Origin: UBA2108 sp002713215
GTDB taxonomy: Bacteria > Bacteroidota > Bacteroidia > Flavobacteriales_G > Salibacteraceae
Reading direction: 5' to 3'
NCBI GenBank assembly: GCA_937891015.1
Contig: CALAPY010000020.1
Span: 13,401 to 77,400 of the forward strand
Length of the DNA stretch: 64,000 nt
The position numbers and the translations under genes were made by a program. The notes under the pieces are model-generated. The model had not been told where the DNA came from. It did no database searches and saw only the letters and a program-made list of their open reading frames with translations. Shown here piece by piece: positions 45,733 through 54,091 of the stretch. Every line of letters starts with the position of its first letter. Within the stretch, counting starts at the first letter, position 1.

Positions 45733-47414
45733 TGAACTACCAATTTTTGTTTTCTCATCCAATTGTCTCCTTCACAATAAACCACATATACACCTTTTCC
45801 CCAGTCAGAAACGTCTACAGTTACAGACTCCTCTGATGAAATCCGATCAAGTATTTTATTGCCTAACACATTGTATACCATTAAATGAAAACCGGACTTG
45901 CCTTCCAATGAAACCGTTACCTCTTCGCTTGCCGGATTGGGGAAAAGCTGAATTAAGTCCTCCGTTTTTGTAACCGGCTCCCTGGTAAGAGGCAACTCAC
46001 TGCATGGCCAATTAATTCCATCAATTGTTCTGGCATTTGCCTTTCCAAAATCTAACCAATACAACAGGTTTTCTGTTGAATCACCTAAATTCCAGTGATA
46101 AGCTGCTGAAAGTTTTCCAAAATAATCCGGATTAAAAGGTCCCTTTCCGTTACCCTCTTCACACGCCGAAGAGCCTCCTGTTAATTGGCCTACCACTCGT
46201 TTATCCTGGTTCCACATTGCAGCCCCGGAACTTCCTCCTTCTGATACTCCAAAGCCATTACTGGTCTTTGACCATATAACCTTCCAATGTGTATCCCTTC
46301 CAAAATTGGCATTCCATTCTGATGATTCAACCTGTCTGGTGTAAGTCGAAATTTTCTTTATGTCACCGGCAGGGTGGTGAATCATAACACCGCTTGTTGA
46401 AGCCAATCCATTTCTATCCCATCCTGCATAGTGAGGGTTATAGATCTGAGGAATATTATCGTTAAGCCGAAGAAGCAAAAAATCCGGATCACCATCTCCT
46501 CCATTTTTACTTGAAGCTTTACGGGTACAACCTGTCAATTTAACCTTGGTCACACTATTCTCATTACTAGGGTTTCTACACTTGGTGGATTCATAATTAA
46601 AATAAAACTCCCAATTGGCATACTCCGATTCTTCAGCTACTCCACCATCCTTAAGATGTCGACAGTGATCAGCGGTAAGAATATACGGTGTACAATCCTG
46701 AAATGTATTGTTTAATATAGTTCCCGAACACCATCCTTCGTACCCTCCAAAAACCATTTTTATTCGAACTACAGCATTTTTTTGTGTTTGCCAATCATCT
46801 CCTTCCTTGCAAGCAGTATTTACCTGACAATCATCGGAATCGCCAAAATCTCTGCTTCCCCTAGCAATCAATGACGGGTCTTTTTGGTATCCCAAATTAT
46901 TGATTTTCATCGAGGGTAACAACCGAGTGCCGTGTGGAATAAAAACTTCCAGGATTAAATCTTCACCTGAAATAGTTCCCGAACCAAATCCATTTTCCTT
47001 TTTGTTATCGGTGAAGGTGAAAGGGCCAATAATTTCAGTTTTTTCCTCATCGTACGCATAAAACTTACAGCCCATTGGTAAAAAAAAGTCATCAAAATAT
47101 GCTGCCAGCCCGGTAGCACCATTTGAGTGGATGGTTAGTTTCCCAATTCTATTTTCATACTTGTCGTAAGTCCATTCTGCCTCACGCATAAGGTCTATTT
47201 CAACGGGAATAAGCTTTCCAATGGGATAAACAACATTTTGATTAATGCTTCTTTGTTGAATCTCTTTCAGCTCATTTAATTCAGCTTGCGAAATATTTAT
47301 TTCAATCTGTTTTGCCACCATATCTGAGTGGATCTGTTGCACTTTTTCGTGGGTCAATTGCGAATGAAGTCCTGTGACAAAGAGTAAAAACAGAATTATA
47401 ATGGGTATTCTCAT
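45729..47414 (-). CDS. Secreted trypsin-like serine protease, lysyl endopeptidase-like, T9SS cargo
   Basis: 561 residues. Signal peptide 1-18; prodomain-like region about 20-185; S1 protease domain about 195-460 with H250 (LTADHC), D311 (GDPDFLLLRL) and S396 (EGGSSGAAM); T9SS type A domain about 485-561 (LFPNPASEE start). The long insertions, several cysteine pairs and GWCSGTILNN block resemble Achromobacter/Lysobacter lysyl endopeptidases. It would be exported and either anchored or released at the surface to degrade protein. The downstream lipoprotein gene overlaps by 4 bases. Confidence 0.9.
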   Translation of the reverse strand: MRIPIIILFLLFVTGLHSQLTHEKVQQIHSDMVAKQIEINISQAELNELKEIQQRSINQNVVYPIGKLIPVEIDLMREAEWTYDKYENRIGKLTIHSNGATGLAAYFDDFFLPMGCKFYAYDEEKTEIIGPFTFTDNKKENGFGSGTISGEDLILEVFIPHGTRLLPSMKINNLGYQKDPSLIARGSRDFGDSDDCQVNTACKEGDDWQTQKNAVVRIKMVFGGYEGWCSGTILNNTFQDCTPYILTADHCRHLKDGGVAEESEYANWEFYFNYESTKCRNPSNENSVTKVKLTGCTRKASSKNGGDGDPDFLLLRLNDNIPQIYNPHYAGWDRNGLASTSGVMIHHPAGDIKKISTYTRQVESSEWNANFGRDTHWKVIWSKTSNGFGVSEGGSSGAAMWNQDKRVVGQLTGGSSACEEGNGKGPFNPDYFGKLSAAYHWNLGDSTENLLYWLDFGKANARTIDGINWPCSELPLTREPVTKTEDLIQLFPNPASEEVTVSLEGKSGFHLMVYNVLGNKILDRISSEESVTVDVSDWGKGVYVVYCEGDNWMRKQKLVVQ

Positions 47415-47511
47415 TATCTAAGATTTCGTGTAAAAATAACTTGTTTTCATTGAACCTATCATTCCGTTTTGGAATTTGAGTCTATTACAATGCCAATCAG
47501 TACAGCAATTT

Positions 47512-47519
47512 TATCTTTG
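47512..47519 (+). promoter_or_regulatory. -7 box TATCTTTG for the RidA gene
   Basis: Exact TAnnTTTG match 17 bases before the ATG. Confidence 0.5.
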
Positions 47520-47536
47520 CCCGAAATATTCAGAAT

Positions 47537-47962
47537 ATGGAAGGTCGAATAAACTCACAGAATGCTCCTAAAGCGGTTGGACTATACCCTCATGCACGTA
47601 AAGTTGGAAGCCTGCTTTTCTTAAGCGGCGTTGGTCCGCGGGTTGCAGGAAGTGGAACCCATGATAGTCAGGTTCCCGGGTTGAAACTTGACCACAATGG
47701 AAACTTCGAGTCTTTTAATTTTGAAGCTCAGGTACATAGTGTTTTTGCTAATGTAAAAGCAGTTTTGGAGGAAGCCGGAAGCGGATGGGAGAACCTGGTA
47801 GACGTAACTGTATTTCTGGTAGATATGAAAAGGGATTTTAAAACCTTTAACCGAATTTATGCTGAGTATTTCAAAGACAACCAACCTTGCAGAACTACGG
47901 TTGCCATAAATTCACTGCCTACTCCAATTGCCATTGAATTGAAGTGTATTGCTACGGTTTAG
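47537..47962 (+). CDS. RidA/YjgF family deaminase
   Basis: 141 residues, slightly longer than typical RidA (about 125-130) because of an extra loop GVGPRVAGSGTHDSQVPG near 35-52. The active-site arginine lies in PCRTTVAI. RidA proteins hydrolyse reactive enamines/imines; related enzymes deaminate 2-aminomuconate in the kynurenine pathway, and the N-terminal PHARKVGSLLFLSG resembles those, but no kynurenine genes are nearby. The 3' end overlaps the convergent serine hydrolase gene by 11 bases. Confidence 0.88.
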   Translation: MEGRINSQNAPKAVGLYPHARKVGSLLFLSGVGPRVAGSGTHDSQVPGLKLDHNGNFESFNFEAQVHSVFANVKAVLEEAGSGWENLVDVTVFLVDMKRDFKTFNRIYAEYFKDNQPCRTTVAINSLPTPIAIELKCIATV

Positions 47963-49112
47963 GTTTTGAATCGTTAACTTCTTCTTCAAATAGTATTTCC
48001 TGAATTTTCTTCGGAAGGGTTAACGAGCGGTCCCGGTTAGTAAGTACAATAATGGTTCTACGAGAATTCAAATACCTCATAAAACAGGTTTTGAATCCAT
48101 TCCACCAACCATAATGAAACACCAACCTGTCTTTTTCAAAGGGACTAATTCTCCAACCAAACCCATAGTTGACCCGATTGCTTTTTTTCTCAGGAGAACC
48201 TGGCGCAAAGGCCTCTTCCAGAATACTGTCAGCGATAAAGGACTTGTCATATAAAGCCTGATCGAACTTAAGCAAATCATACACCGAGGAATACACACCC
48301 TTATCTCCAACTACTCCATTTATATAATTGTTGTAAGCATTAACCGACCGGGGACGTCGGTATATGTGGCCGGTTACCGAACACGGAATATCCGCTGAAT
48401 CTTTTCCATTAAAAACCCGTGTGTCATACATTTCCAATGGCTCGAATATGCTGTCGCGGCAGAAGGTTTGGAACGTTGAATTGGACACCTTTTCTACAAT
48501 AAGAGCTAGGTAGGCATAATTCGAATTTTGATAGTTGAATTTATAATTGGAAGGATAATATGGTTCAGGGCAATGAGCAACCATCAGGTCGTGCATTTCC
48601 TCATTGGTCATCATAGTGTCCCGTGGCCAGAATTCGTCACTAACTACCATATAACGAGGAATCCCGCTCCTATGATTAAGCAGGTTTCTAATGGTTACAT
48701 CTTTATATGGGAATAGTGGAAGGTAATTGGTAACCGTATCGTCAAAACTTAGCTGGCCACTTTGTTTCAACAACATAATGGCTGTGGCCGTAAACATTTT
48801 AGAAACACTGGCTAATTGAAAAACCGAATAATCATTTAGCTTTTCCTTTCTTTTATAATTAGCATATCCATTAGAATTGACATAAATGACATTTCCATAA
48901 TCAGCAACCAAAACCACTCCATTGAACAAGCCCTTACGACTTTGTTGGTCGACCAGTTTTTTAATCTTTTCAACTTTGGGCTCTAATTCCGGAGGAATTA
49001 CATAGATGGTTTCAGGGATAGGGTCACCAGAAGAATTACTCCCTTTCCCTAAATCACATGACCAACAACAGAGTATAAAAAAAAGGCCTAAAAGACCTTT
49101 CAAATAATTCAT
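47952..49112 (-). CDS. Serine hydrolase lipoprotein, beta-lactamase/class C PBP fold
   Basis: 386 residues. Lipobox Cys19 (CCWSCDLGKG). The serine-beta-lactamase-like domain spans about 50-380: S102-x-x-K105 in LASVSKMFTAT, the Y-x-N position in NYQNSNYAYLAL, and an H-x-G-like motif in FHYGWWNGFKT. Such proteins act as D-amino-acid esterases, peptidases or carboxypeptidases rather than true beta-lactamases. It follows a DUF2147 gene by 3 bases and overlaps convergent RidA by 11. Confidence 0.88.
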   Translation of the reverse strand: MNYLKGLLGLFFILCCWSCDLGKGSNSSGDPIPETIYVIPPELEPKVEKIKKLVDQQSRKGLFNGVVLVADYGNVIYVNSNGYANYKRKEKLNDYSVFQLASVSKMFTATAIMLLKQSGQLSFDDTVTNYLPLFPYKDVTIRNLLNHRSGIPRYMVVSDEFWPRDTMMTNEEMHDLMVAHCPEPYYPSNYKFNYQNSNYAYLALIVEKVSNSTFQTFCRDSIFEPLEMYDTRVFNGKDSADIPCSVTGHIYRRPRSVNAYNNYINGVVGDKGVYSSVYDLLKFDQALYDKSFIADSILEEAFAPGSPEKKSNRVNYGFGWRISPFEKDRLVFHYGWWNGFKTCFMRYLNSRRTIIVLTNRDRSLTLPKKIQEILFEEEVNDSKPKP

Positions 49113-49115
49113 TCT

Positions 49116-49559
49116 CTAGTCTTTGATCCTATACCAATACTGGGTTCTAAAAATAAAGGCGACGTAGCCACGAACATAGAGTTTATCAGGTTCTCCATCT
49201 TCGATCCACATTTTACAATCGTAGTAGCTTCCTTTATTGGGATCTAAAATGGTACCGTCGTCCCATTCATCCTCATCCCATTCCATATCTTTTACTATTA
49301 CCATCCCCAGAATGGGTTTGTCTTTATTATGGTCTTCGCATTTATCGCACTTGGCGTCTTGTTTATCAGGATTGAGAATCGTTACTACCTTTCCTTCCAG
49401 ATTGCCATCTTTGTTTTTATACAATTCTACAATCGACTTTTCTTTACCAGTTTCGTCGTCAATGGTTTTCCATTTACCAAGTACGTCATCAGCATTCTGC
49501 GAAAACGCTGAAACACAAATCATTACCGAAGCTGCGAGGAGAGAGTATATCTTAATCAT
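49116..49559 (-). CDS. DUF2147 family exported protein
   Basis: 147 residues. Signal peptide 1-20 (CVSAFSQN), then the DUF2147 pattern: VLGKWKTIDDETGKEKSIVELYKNKDG, GKVVTILNPDKQDAKCDKC, PILGMVIVKDMEWDEDEWDDGTILDPNKGSYYDCKMWIEDG and YVAFIFRTQYWYRI. Members are small periplasmic beta-rich proteins of unknown activity. It is co-transcribed with the serine hydrolase (3-base gap). A TATTTTTG box lies 16 bases upstream. Confidence 0.85.
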   Translation of the reverse strand: MIKIYSLLAASVMICVSAFSQNADDVLGKWKTIDDETGKEKSIVELYKNKDGNLEGKVVTILNPDKQDAKCDKCEDHNKDKPILGMVIVKDMEWDEDEWDDGTILDPNKGSYYDCKMWIEDGEPDKLYVRGYVAFIFRTQYWYRIKD

Positions 49560-49575
49560 TGTTAATTTGTTTCTT

Positions 49576-49583
49576 CAAAAATA
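49576..49583 (-). promoter_or_regulatory. -7 box TATTTTTG for the DUF2147 / serine hydrolase unit
   Basis: The minus strand reads TATTTTTG 16 bases before the DUF2147 ATG. Confidence 0.5.
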
Positions 49584-49639
49584 ACCTTTTCAATTGTGTG
49601 GCGTTTATTATGTAACTAATTCAAACAGTTAAAAAATGC

Positions 49640-49720
49640 AGCGGGGCGTGACGTTGAATTTCATAAGCAGATTTTGGGTGTATAATTGTTGAGAAGTGAA
49701 GATGGAGCCCCGCTCTTTTT
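49640..49720. terminator. GC-rich long-loop hairpin with T-tract after the DUF4136 gene
   Basis: AGCGGGGC (49640-49647) pairs perfectly with GCCCCGCT (49707-49714) across a 59-base loop. A T-tract follows on the plus strand and, after TGCA, another on the minus strand. The GC-rich arms stand out in AT-rich DNA. It may end transcription of DUF4136, or be part of a small structured RNA. Confidence 0.45.
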
Positions 49721-49724
49721 ATTC

Positions 49725-50282
49725 CTAGTTAACCGGAGAAAATCGATACTTATAAAAAATCTGTCCAATGGTTTTTCGAATATCGTCTCCATGATCAATT
49801 TTGTTTTCATCGATCGTCTTTTTTCCAACCCCTTGCCAAACCAACTTATTTTCCTTTGAGTCCACCAGGTCTATAATCAATGTACCTTCCGTAAACTCAA
49901 CCACATTTATATCGGTATAGCCGGTTCCATAACCATAGTAAGGACCATAATAATATGGGCTTCCCCCGTAATATCCATAATTGGTAGTCCTAACTTCCTG
50001 CTTGGTATCAACTTTTACGTAAAACGAAATCCACAAATCGGGATTTGCCGATTCTATGTATCCCTTCTGTGTCATTTGTTCCCGAATATTAGTAACAATA
50101 TGATTCAGATTTCTTTTGTTAATTCTTTCGGGGTCAACTGCTCCAACACCTACCTCATGGGTTTTGATATTAAAGGTTTTGTATTTTCCAAAATCAACTG
50201 TTTTATCGTAATCGGTAACAACCGAAACAGAGCTACACGAATAAAAGGTAAAAGCAACAATAAAAATGGCCAGGTATCTCAT
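49725..50282 (-). CDS. DUF4136 lipoprotein
   Basis: 185 residues from ATG 50282; the frame is open further upstream but only the inner start gives a lipoprotein signal (Cys16, FTFYSCSS). DUF4136 features: VVTDYDKTVDFGKYKTFNI at the start and DLVDSKENKLVWQGVGKK near the end. A central Gly/Tyr-rich patch (YGYYGGSPYYYGPYYGYGTGY, about 103-122) is unusual but recurs in the family. Outer-membrane location is likely; function unknown. Divergent from the PLP enzyme gene. Confidence 0.82.
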   Translation of the reverse strand: MRYLAIFIVAFTFYSCSSVSVVTDYDKTVDFGKYKTFNIKTHEVGVGAVDPERINKRNLNHIVTNIREQMTQKGYIESANPDLWISFYVKVDTKQEVRTTNYGYYGGSPYYYGPYYGYGTGYTDINVVEFTEGTLIIDLVDSKENKLVWQGVGKKTIDENKIDHGDDIRKTIGQIFYKYRFSPVN

Positions 50283-50407
50283 CTGTTTTAATTTGATGGC
50301 AAGTATACAAAAGTCTGGCTCCTTTGTGAGATAATACGAAGTATTTCGAATTGTTCCAATAAGAATTATTTCATCACAATTTGAAAAATATGATGCAGAA
50401 TTAACCA

Positions 50408-50415
50408 TATTTTTG
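50408..50415 (+). promoter_or_regulatory. -7 box TATTTTTG for the metB-like operon
   Basis: Exact TAnnTTTG match 71 bases before the ATG, giving an unusually long leader for this genome. I see no recognisable SAM riboswitch in the leader. Confidence 0.5.
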
Positions 50416-50486
50416 GCGCTCTTTTGAACATTTAAAACAATCTGTGAAGGGTTAATCACTCACATTCAGAACAAAGATTACATAAA

Positions 50487-51629
50487 ATGAAATTTGGAAC
50501 TAAAGCCATACATGGTGGCTTATCACATGATGCTGCAACAGGAGCGATAATGACTCCAATTTATCAAACTTCAACCTATGCACAGTCCGAACCTGGTGCT
50601 CATAAGGGTTACGAATATTCTCGTACTCAAAACCCTACCCGACATGCATTGGAAAAGAACCTTGCTTCCATTGAAAATGGCAAACATGGACTTTGTTTTG
50701 GAAGTGGGTTAGCCGCTATTGATGCAGTTATTAAACTTTTAAATCCCGGTGACGAGGTTATATCAACAAGTGACCTTTACGGAGGAACTTACCGGATTTA
50801 CACCCAGATATTCGAAAAATATGGAATTAAATTCCACTTTACCGACATGTCGAATTTTGACAATCTTGACCACCTTGCAAATGAGAACACGAAGTTAATC
50901 TGGGTTGAAACACCAACTAATCCCATGTTGAATATCATCGACATAGAAGCAGCTGCGGCTTTTGCGAAAAAGCACAATTGCCTGCTGGGCGTGGATAATA
51001 CGTTTGCCAGCCCATACTTACAAAACCCATTAGACATGGGCGCCGATATTGTTATGCATTCAGCCACAAAATACTTGGGTGGACACAGTGATGTGGTAAT
51101 GGGAGCTCTTATTCTAAATAATGATGGATTGGCTGAACAACTTTATTTCATTCAAAACAGCTCCGGAGCAGTTTGTGGTCCAATGGATTCATTTCTGGTA
51201 CTACGTGGAATTAAAACACTTCATTTACGAATGCAACGGCACTGCGAAAATGGAAAAAAGGTAGCAGAATTTCTGCAAGCTCATCCCGTTGTGGATAAAG
51301 TATACTGGCCAGGATTCTCAGATCACCCCAATCACTACGTGGCTAAAAAACAAATGCGGGATTTTGGCGGAATGATGTCTTTTACCACGGTAGATGATAA
51401 TTTTGAGAAAGCAAAAAGGTTTGTGTCGAACGTAAAGGTATTTGTACTTGCTGAAAGCCTGGGAGGTGTTGAATCCCTATGTGGCCATCCGGCTTCAATG
51501 ACCCATGCTGCCATACCTAAAGAAGAAAGAGAAAAGACAGGGGTAAAAGATTCATTGGTTCGATTAAGTGTTGGGGTTGAAAACATTGATGACCTTCTTG
51601 ACGACCTGGCACAAGCACTAGAAGTTTAG
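50487..51629 (+). CDS. Cystathionine gamma-synthase / gamma-lyase family PLP enzyme
   Basis: 380 residues, Cys/Met metabolism PLP enzyme. The PLP lysine is in HSATKYLGGHSDVVMG; YSRTQNPTRHALEKNLASIE, CFGSGLAAIDAV and LAESLGGVESLCGHPASMTH are family blocks. It acts in transsulfuration, making cystathionine or splitting it. Synthase and lyase are hard to tell apart by sequence alone. Two genes follow at 3-base spacings (SDR and recO), forming an operon. Confidence 0.92.
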   Translation: MKFGTKAIHGGLSHDAATGAIMTPIYQTSTYAQSEPGAHKGYEYSRTQNPTRHALEKNLASIENGKHGLCFGSGLAAIDAVIKLLNPGDEVISTSDLYGGTYRIYTQIFEKYGIKFHFTDMSNFDNLDHLANENTKLIWVETPTNPMLNIIDIEAAAAFAKKHNCLLGVDNTFASPYLQNPLDMGADIVMHSATKYLGGHSDVVMGALILNNDGLAEQLYFIQNSSGAVCGPMDSFLVLRGIKTLHLRMQRHCENGKKVAEFLQAHPVVDKVYWPGFSDHPNHYVAKKQMRDFGGMMSFTTVDDNFEKAKRFVSNVKVFVLAESLGGVESLCGHPASMTHAAIPKEEREKTGVKDSLVRLSVGVENIDDLLDDLAQALEV

Positions 51630-51632
51630 ATT

Positions 51633-52352
51633 ATGAACATATATTATATAACCGGAACATCCCGAGGCCTGGGTTTAGCTTTTGCAGAAGAGATTCTAAA
51701 AGACGAAAACAACCTGGTAATTGGTATTGGGCGTCAATGCGAAATTGAACATGCCAATTATTCTCATAAACGATTAGATCTTGCAGATACTGTTGAAGTT
51801 GCGAAGTTTCGGTTTGGTCAGCACCAAAAGGCGGATAAGGTTGTTCTAATTAATAATGCAGGTACTCTTGGCGAAATAAAGTACGTTGGTGGACTCGACA
51901 ACAAGGAGTTGGTCAATGCATTGCACATCAATTTAGTTTCACCTTGTGTTCTTATGAATAATTTTCTCACTGCTTATAGAAATGAACAAAATCTTGAAAA
52001 GGTGATTCTAAATATAAGCTCTGGTGCTGCTGTAAATCCTTATGATGGTTGGAGTGCTTATTGCACCAGTAAGGCAGGGCTTAATATGTTTAGCGAGGTA
52101 ATTAGTTCGGAAAAGGAAATTGCTAAAATCAGGGGCTTAAAAATATTTAGTATAGCTCCTGGCGTTATTGAAACCGCTATGCAAGACCAAATTCGTACGG
52201 CAGACAAAAAAGATTTTAATCAGGTTGATCGTTTTGTCGAGCTCAAAAATGAAGGTGGGTTACAATCTCCCACAGAAACTGCGGTTAGGTTGCTGGCAAT
52301 GATTGAAAATTCCCGTTCGAACGAAGTCTATCAGGATTTGAGAAACGCATAA
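51633..52352 (+). CDS. Short-chain dehydrogenase, sepiapterin-reductase-like
   Basis: 239 residues, classical SDR. TGTSRGLGLA cofactor loop at the N-terminus, NNAG, catalytic Ser in NISSGAA and Tyr-x3-Lys in YCTSKAG. The loop and the EVISSEKE-type helix after the active site resemble yeast/bacterial sepiapterin-reductase-like SDRs (YueD/BenzilR), but the substrate is not known. It sits 3 bases after the PLP enzyme and 3 before recO. Confidence 0.85.
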   Translation: MNIYYITGTSRGLGLAFAEEILKDENNLVIGIGRQCEIEHANYSHKRLDLADTVEVAKFRFGQHQKADKVVLINNAGTLGEIKYVGGLDNKELVNALHINLVSPCVLMNNFLTAYRNEQNLEKVILNISSGAAVNPYDGWSAYCTSKAGLNMFSEVISSEKEIAKIRGLKIFSIAPGVIETAMQDQIRTADKKDFNQVDRFVELKNEGGLQSPTETAVRLLAMIENSRSNEVYQDLRNA

Positions 52353-52355
52353 TCG

Positions 52356-53069
52356 ATGCAAGTTTCTGATCGCGGTATACTCTTGCACAAGGTTAAATAC
52401 GGTGACTCCGGACTCATTCTAAAAATGTATACAAAAGGGCATGGCAGCATGTCCTTTATTATTCAAGGCCTTAAGGGAAAAAACAAATCAATATCAACCA
52501 TGATGCATCCTTTCGCGGAGCTGGATCTGGTTTTTCTGGATAAAAGCAAGAGCGAATTAAAGCGGATTAAGGAGGTTCAGATTCATAGTCCGTTTCATTC
52601 CATTCGAAACGATCTAAACAGAACTGGCCTGGCCTTCTTTCTGTCTGAGGTTCTTCTAAAATGCCTCAGAGAAAATGAATCCAATGCATCACTTTATAGT
52701 TTCGTTCGCAACTCAATTGATTTGCTAAATACAACTACCAGAATTGGGAATTTTCATCTGGTATTTATGCTTCGATTGACACAATTTCTGGGTTGCTACC
52801 CCTTAGGATCTTTTAATGGGCGTGAATTTCTTGATCTTCAGGAAGGGTTATTCACCAGAATTCGCCCCGTTCACATTTATTACGTTGAGCAGCAAACTGC
52901 CAAACACATTGGTAAAATAATATTAGATGGATACGACTTCCTGGATGAAAAAATAAATGGTGAGGATAGAAATGATGTTTTGGAAGCGCTTATCAAGTAT
53001 TTTCAAATCCATATCGATGGCTTTGGTACACTAAAATCATTAAAAGTACTTCAGGAGTTAAATGATTGA
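52356..53069 (+). CDS. recO: DNA repair protein RecO
   Basis: 237 residues. An N-terminal OB-fold (DRGILLHKVKYGDSGLILKMYTKGHGSMSFIIQGLKGK) is followed by a helical domain. It loads RecA on SSB-coated single strands with RecR. The zinc-binding cysteines seen in some RecO proteins are absent; Bacteroidota RecO often lack them. Third gene of the operon, with 2 bases to the convergent DUF4837 stop. Confidence 0.9.
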   Translation: MQVSDRGILLHKVKYGDSGLILKMYTKGHGSMSFIIQGLKGKNKSISTMMHPFAELDLVFLDKSKSELKRIKEVQIHSPFHSIRNDLNRTGLAFFLSEVLLKCLRENESNASLYSFVRNSIDLLNTTTRIGNFHLVFMLRLTQFLGCYPLGSFNGREFLDLQEGLFTRIRPVHIYYVEQQTAKHIGKIILDGYDFLDEKINGEDRNDVLEALIKYFQIHIDGFGTLKSLKVLQELND

Positions 53070-53071
53070 CG

Positions 53072-54091
53072 TCAGGCATCTTTAGGAATGCTAATAGAGT
53101 GGATTACTCCCTGTACTTCTCTAAGGTATTCCCTTTTATTAAATTGAGGAGCATACACGTATCCGTATGCATATACAACCCTATCTGATTTCTCATCTAA
53201 GAATACCAACAAATAGATAGGCCCGCCCATTGCATTGTTTTCCATTCTCCAAAGACCTCGATACTCCTTTCCAAACTGGTCTTTAAAATTAATTTCAGTG
53301 CCCTGAGGAACTATATACCTAAAATTCAATTGCATATATTGGTTTTCTCCGGGGCCCGGTAAGTTTACCTTTAACACAGAATCAACTACATGGTAAATGT
53401 TGCTATCTGCAAAATTGGATTCATCGGTATAGGGCAATGAGAACAGTAGAATTCCTTGGCTAATCTGGTGTCGAAACCCACCTTTGTCCCGCTCACGCTC
53501 CAGCCTTAGCCATGACACACCTTCTTTGTAGTTTTCAATGATCATGTCCTTTTGAGTAGTTATAGTCAACTGCTGCTGATCACCAATTTCCTGATTCAAG
53601 GTCTTACTTCCAAATTTTTTATTCCTGAGGTAATGCCTGTTTACTTCAGCCGACGCAAAAATCTCTGCTGCTCTAGGCGCATGTTCTCTGACTGTGTTCA
53701 GTAATCTGGCACTATTCTTCGCAGATAATGTGATAACGATTTGCCCCCTCGACCATTTGCTTTTTTCCAGGGTAATAGGCCTCACTGTATTTGAGTCAAT
53801 TGAAACAATGCAAATATTCCTGTGGGTTTGAAGTACGCTTTTAAACTTTTGCGGAGTTACATGAATAATGTTGAATTGCCTCTCGTCCTGCGGAAGCCCA
53901 TATTGCATTGCACCTAAGTAGTTATAAATAGAATCTCCCAGTGGGCTTTTCCAAATGGAATTTGGAACTACAACCAGCAGTTCACCAAATCCACCCGCAT
54001 AGCCTGGCAAACTTGATTGGGGTTCCTCACACGAGCTGTGAAACAGGCTTAAAGCAAGCCAGAGGACTCCCATCTTTAGAATTGAACTCAC
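53072..54091 (-). CDS. DUF4837 family lipoprotein
   Basis: 339 residues; GTG start overlapping the MltD stop (TAGTG). An alternative ATG lies six codons in. Lipobox Cys21 (LFHSSCEEP). The N-terminal half shows the Bacteroidota DUF4837 signature: PGYAGGFGELLVVVPNSIWKSPLGDSI, followed by QDERQFNIIHVTPQKFKSVL. A second conserved block is IENYKEGVSWLRLERERDKGG. Function unknown. Coupled to the lytic transglycosylase gene, so a cell-wall role is plausible. Confidence 0.85.
   Translation of the reverse strand: MSSILKMGVLWLALSLFHSSCEEPQSSLPGYAGGFGELLVVVPNSIWKSPLGDSIYNYLGAMQYGLPQDERQFNIIHVTPQKFKSVLQTHRNICIVSIDSNTVRPITLEKSKWSRGQIVITLSAKNSARLLNTVREHAPRAAEIFASAEVNRHYLRNKKFGSKTLNQEIGDQQQLTITTQKDMIIENYKEGVSWLRLERERDKGGFRHQISQGILLFSLPYTDESNFADSNIYHVVDSVLKVNLPGPGENQYMQLNFRYIVPQGTEINFKDQFGKEYRGLWRMENNAMGGPIYLLVFLDEKSDRVVYAYGYVYAPQFNKREYLREVQGVIHSISIPKDA

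Noticed and set aside
47952..49112. Beta-lactamase conferring resistance
   Set aside because: The fold is shared by many esterases and peptidases; lipoprotein form and neighbours do not suggest an antibiotic-resistance role.
50283..50486. Possible SAM riboswitch in the leader of the metB-like gene
   Set aside because: Leader is AT-rich and I cannot match a SAM-I or SAM-II core; only a promoter box is supported.
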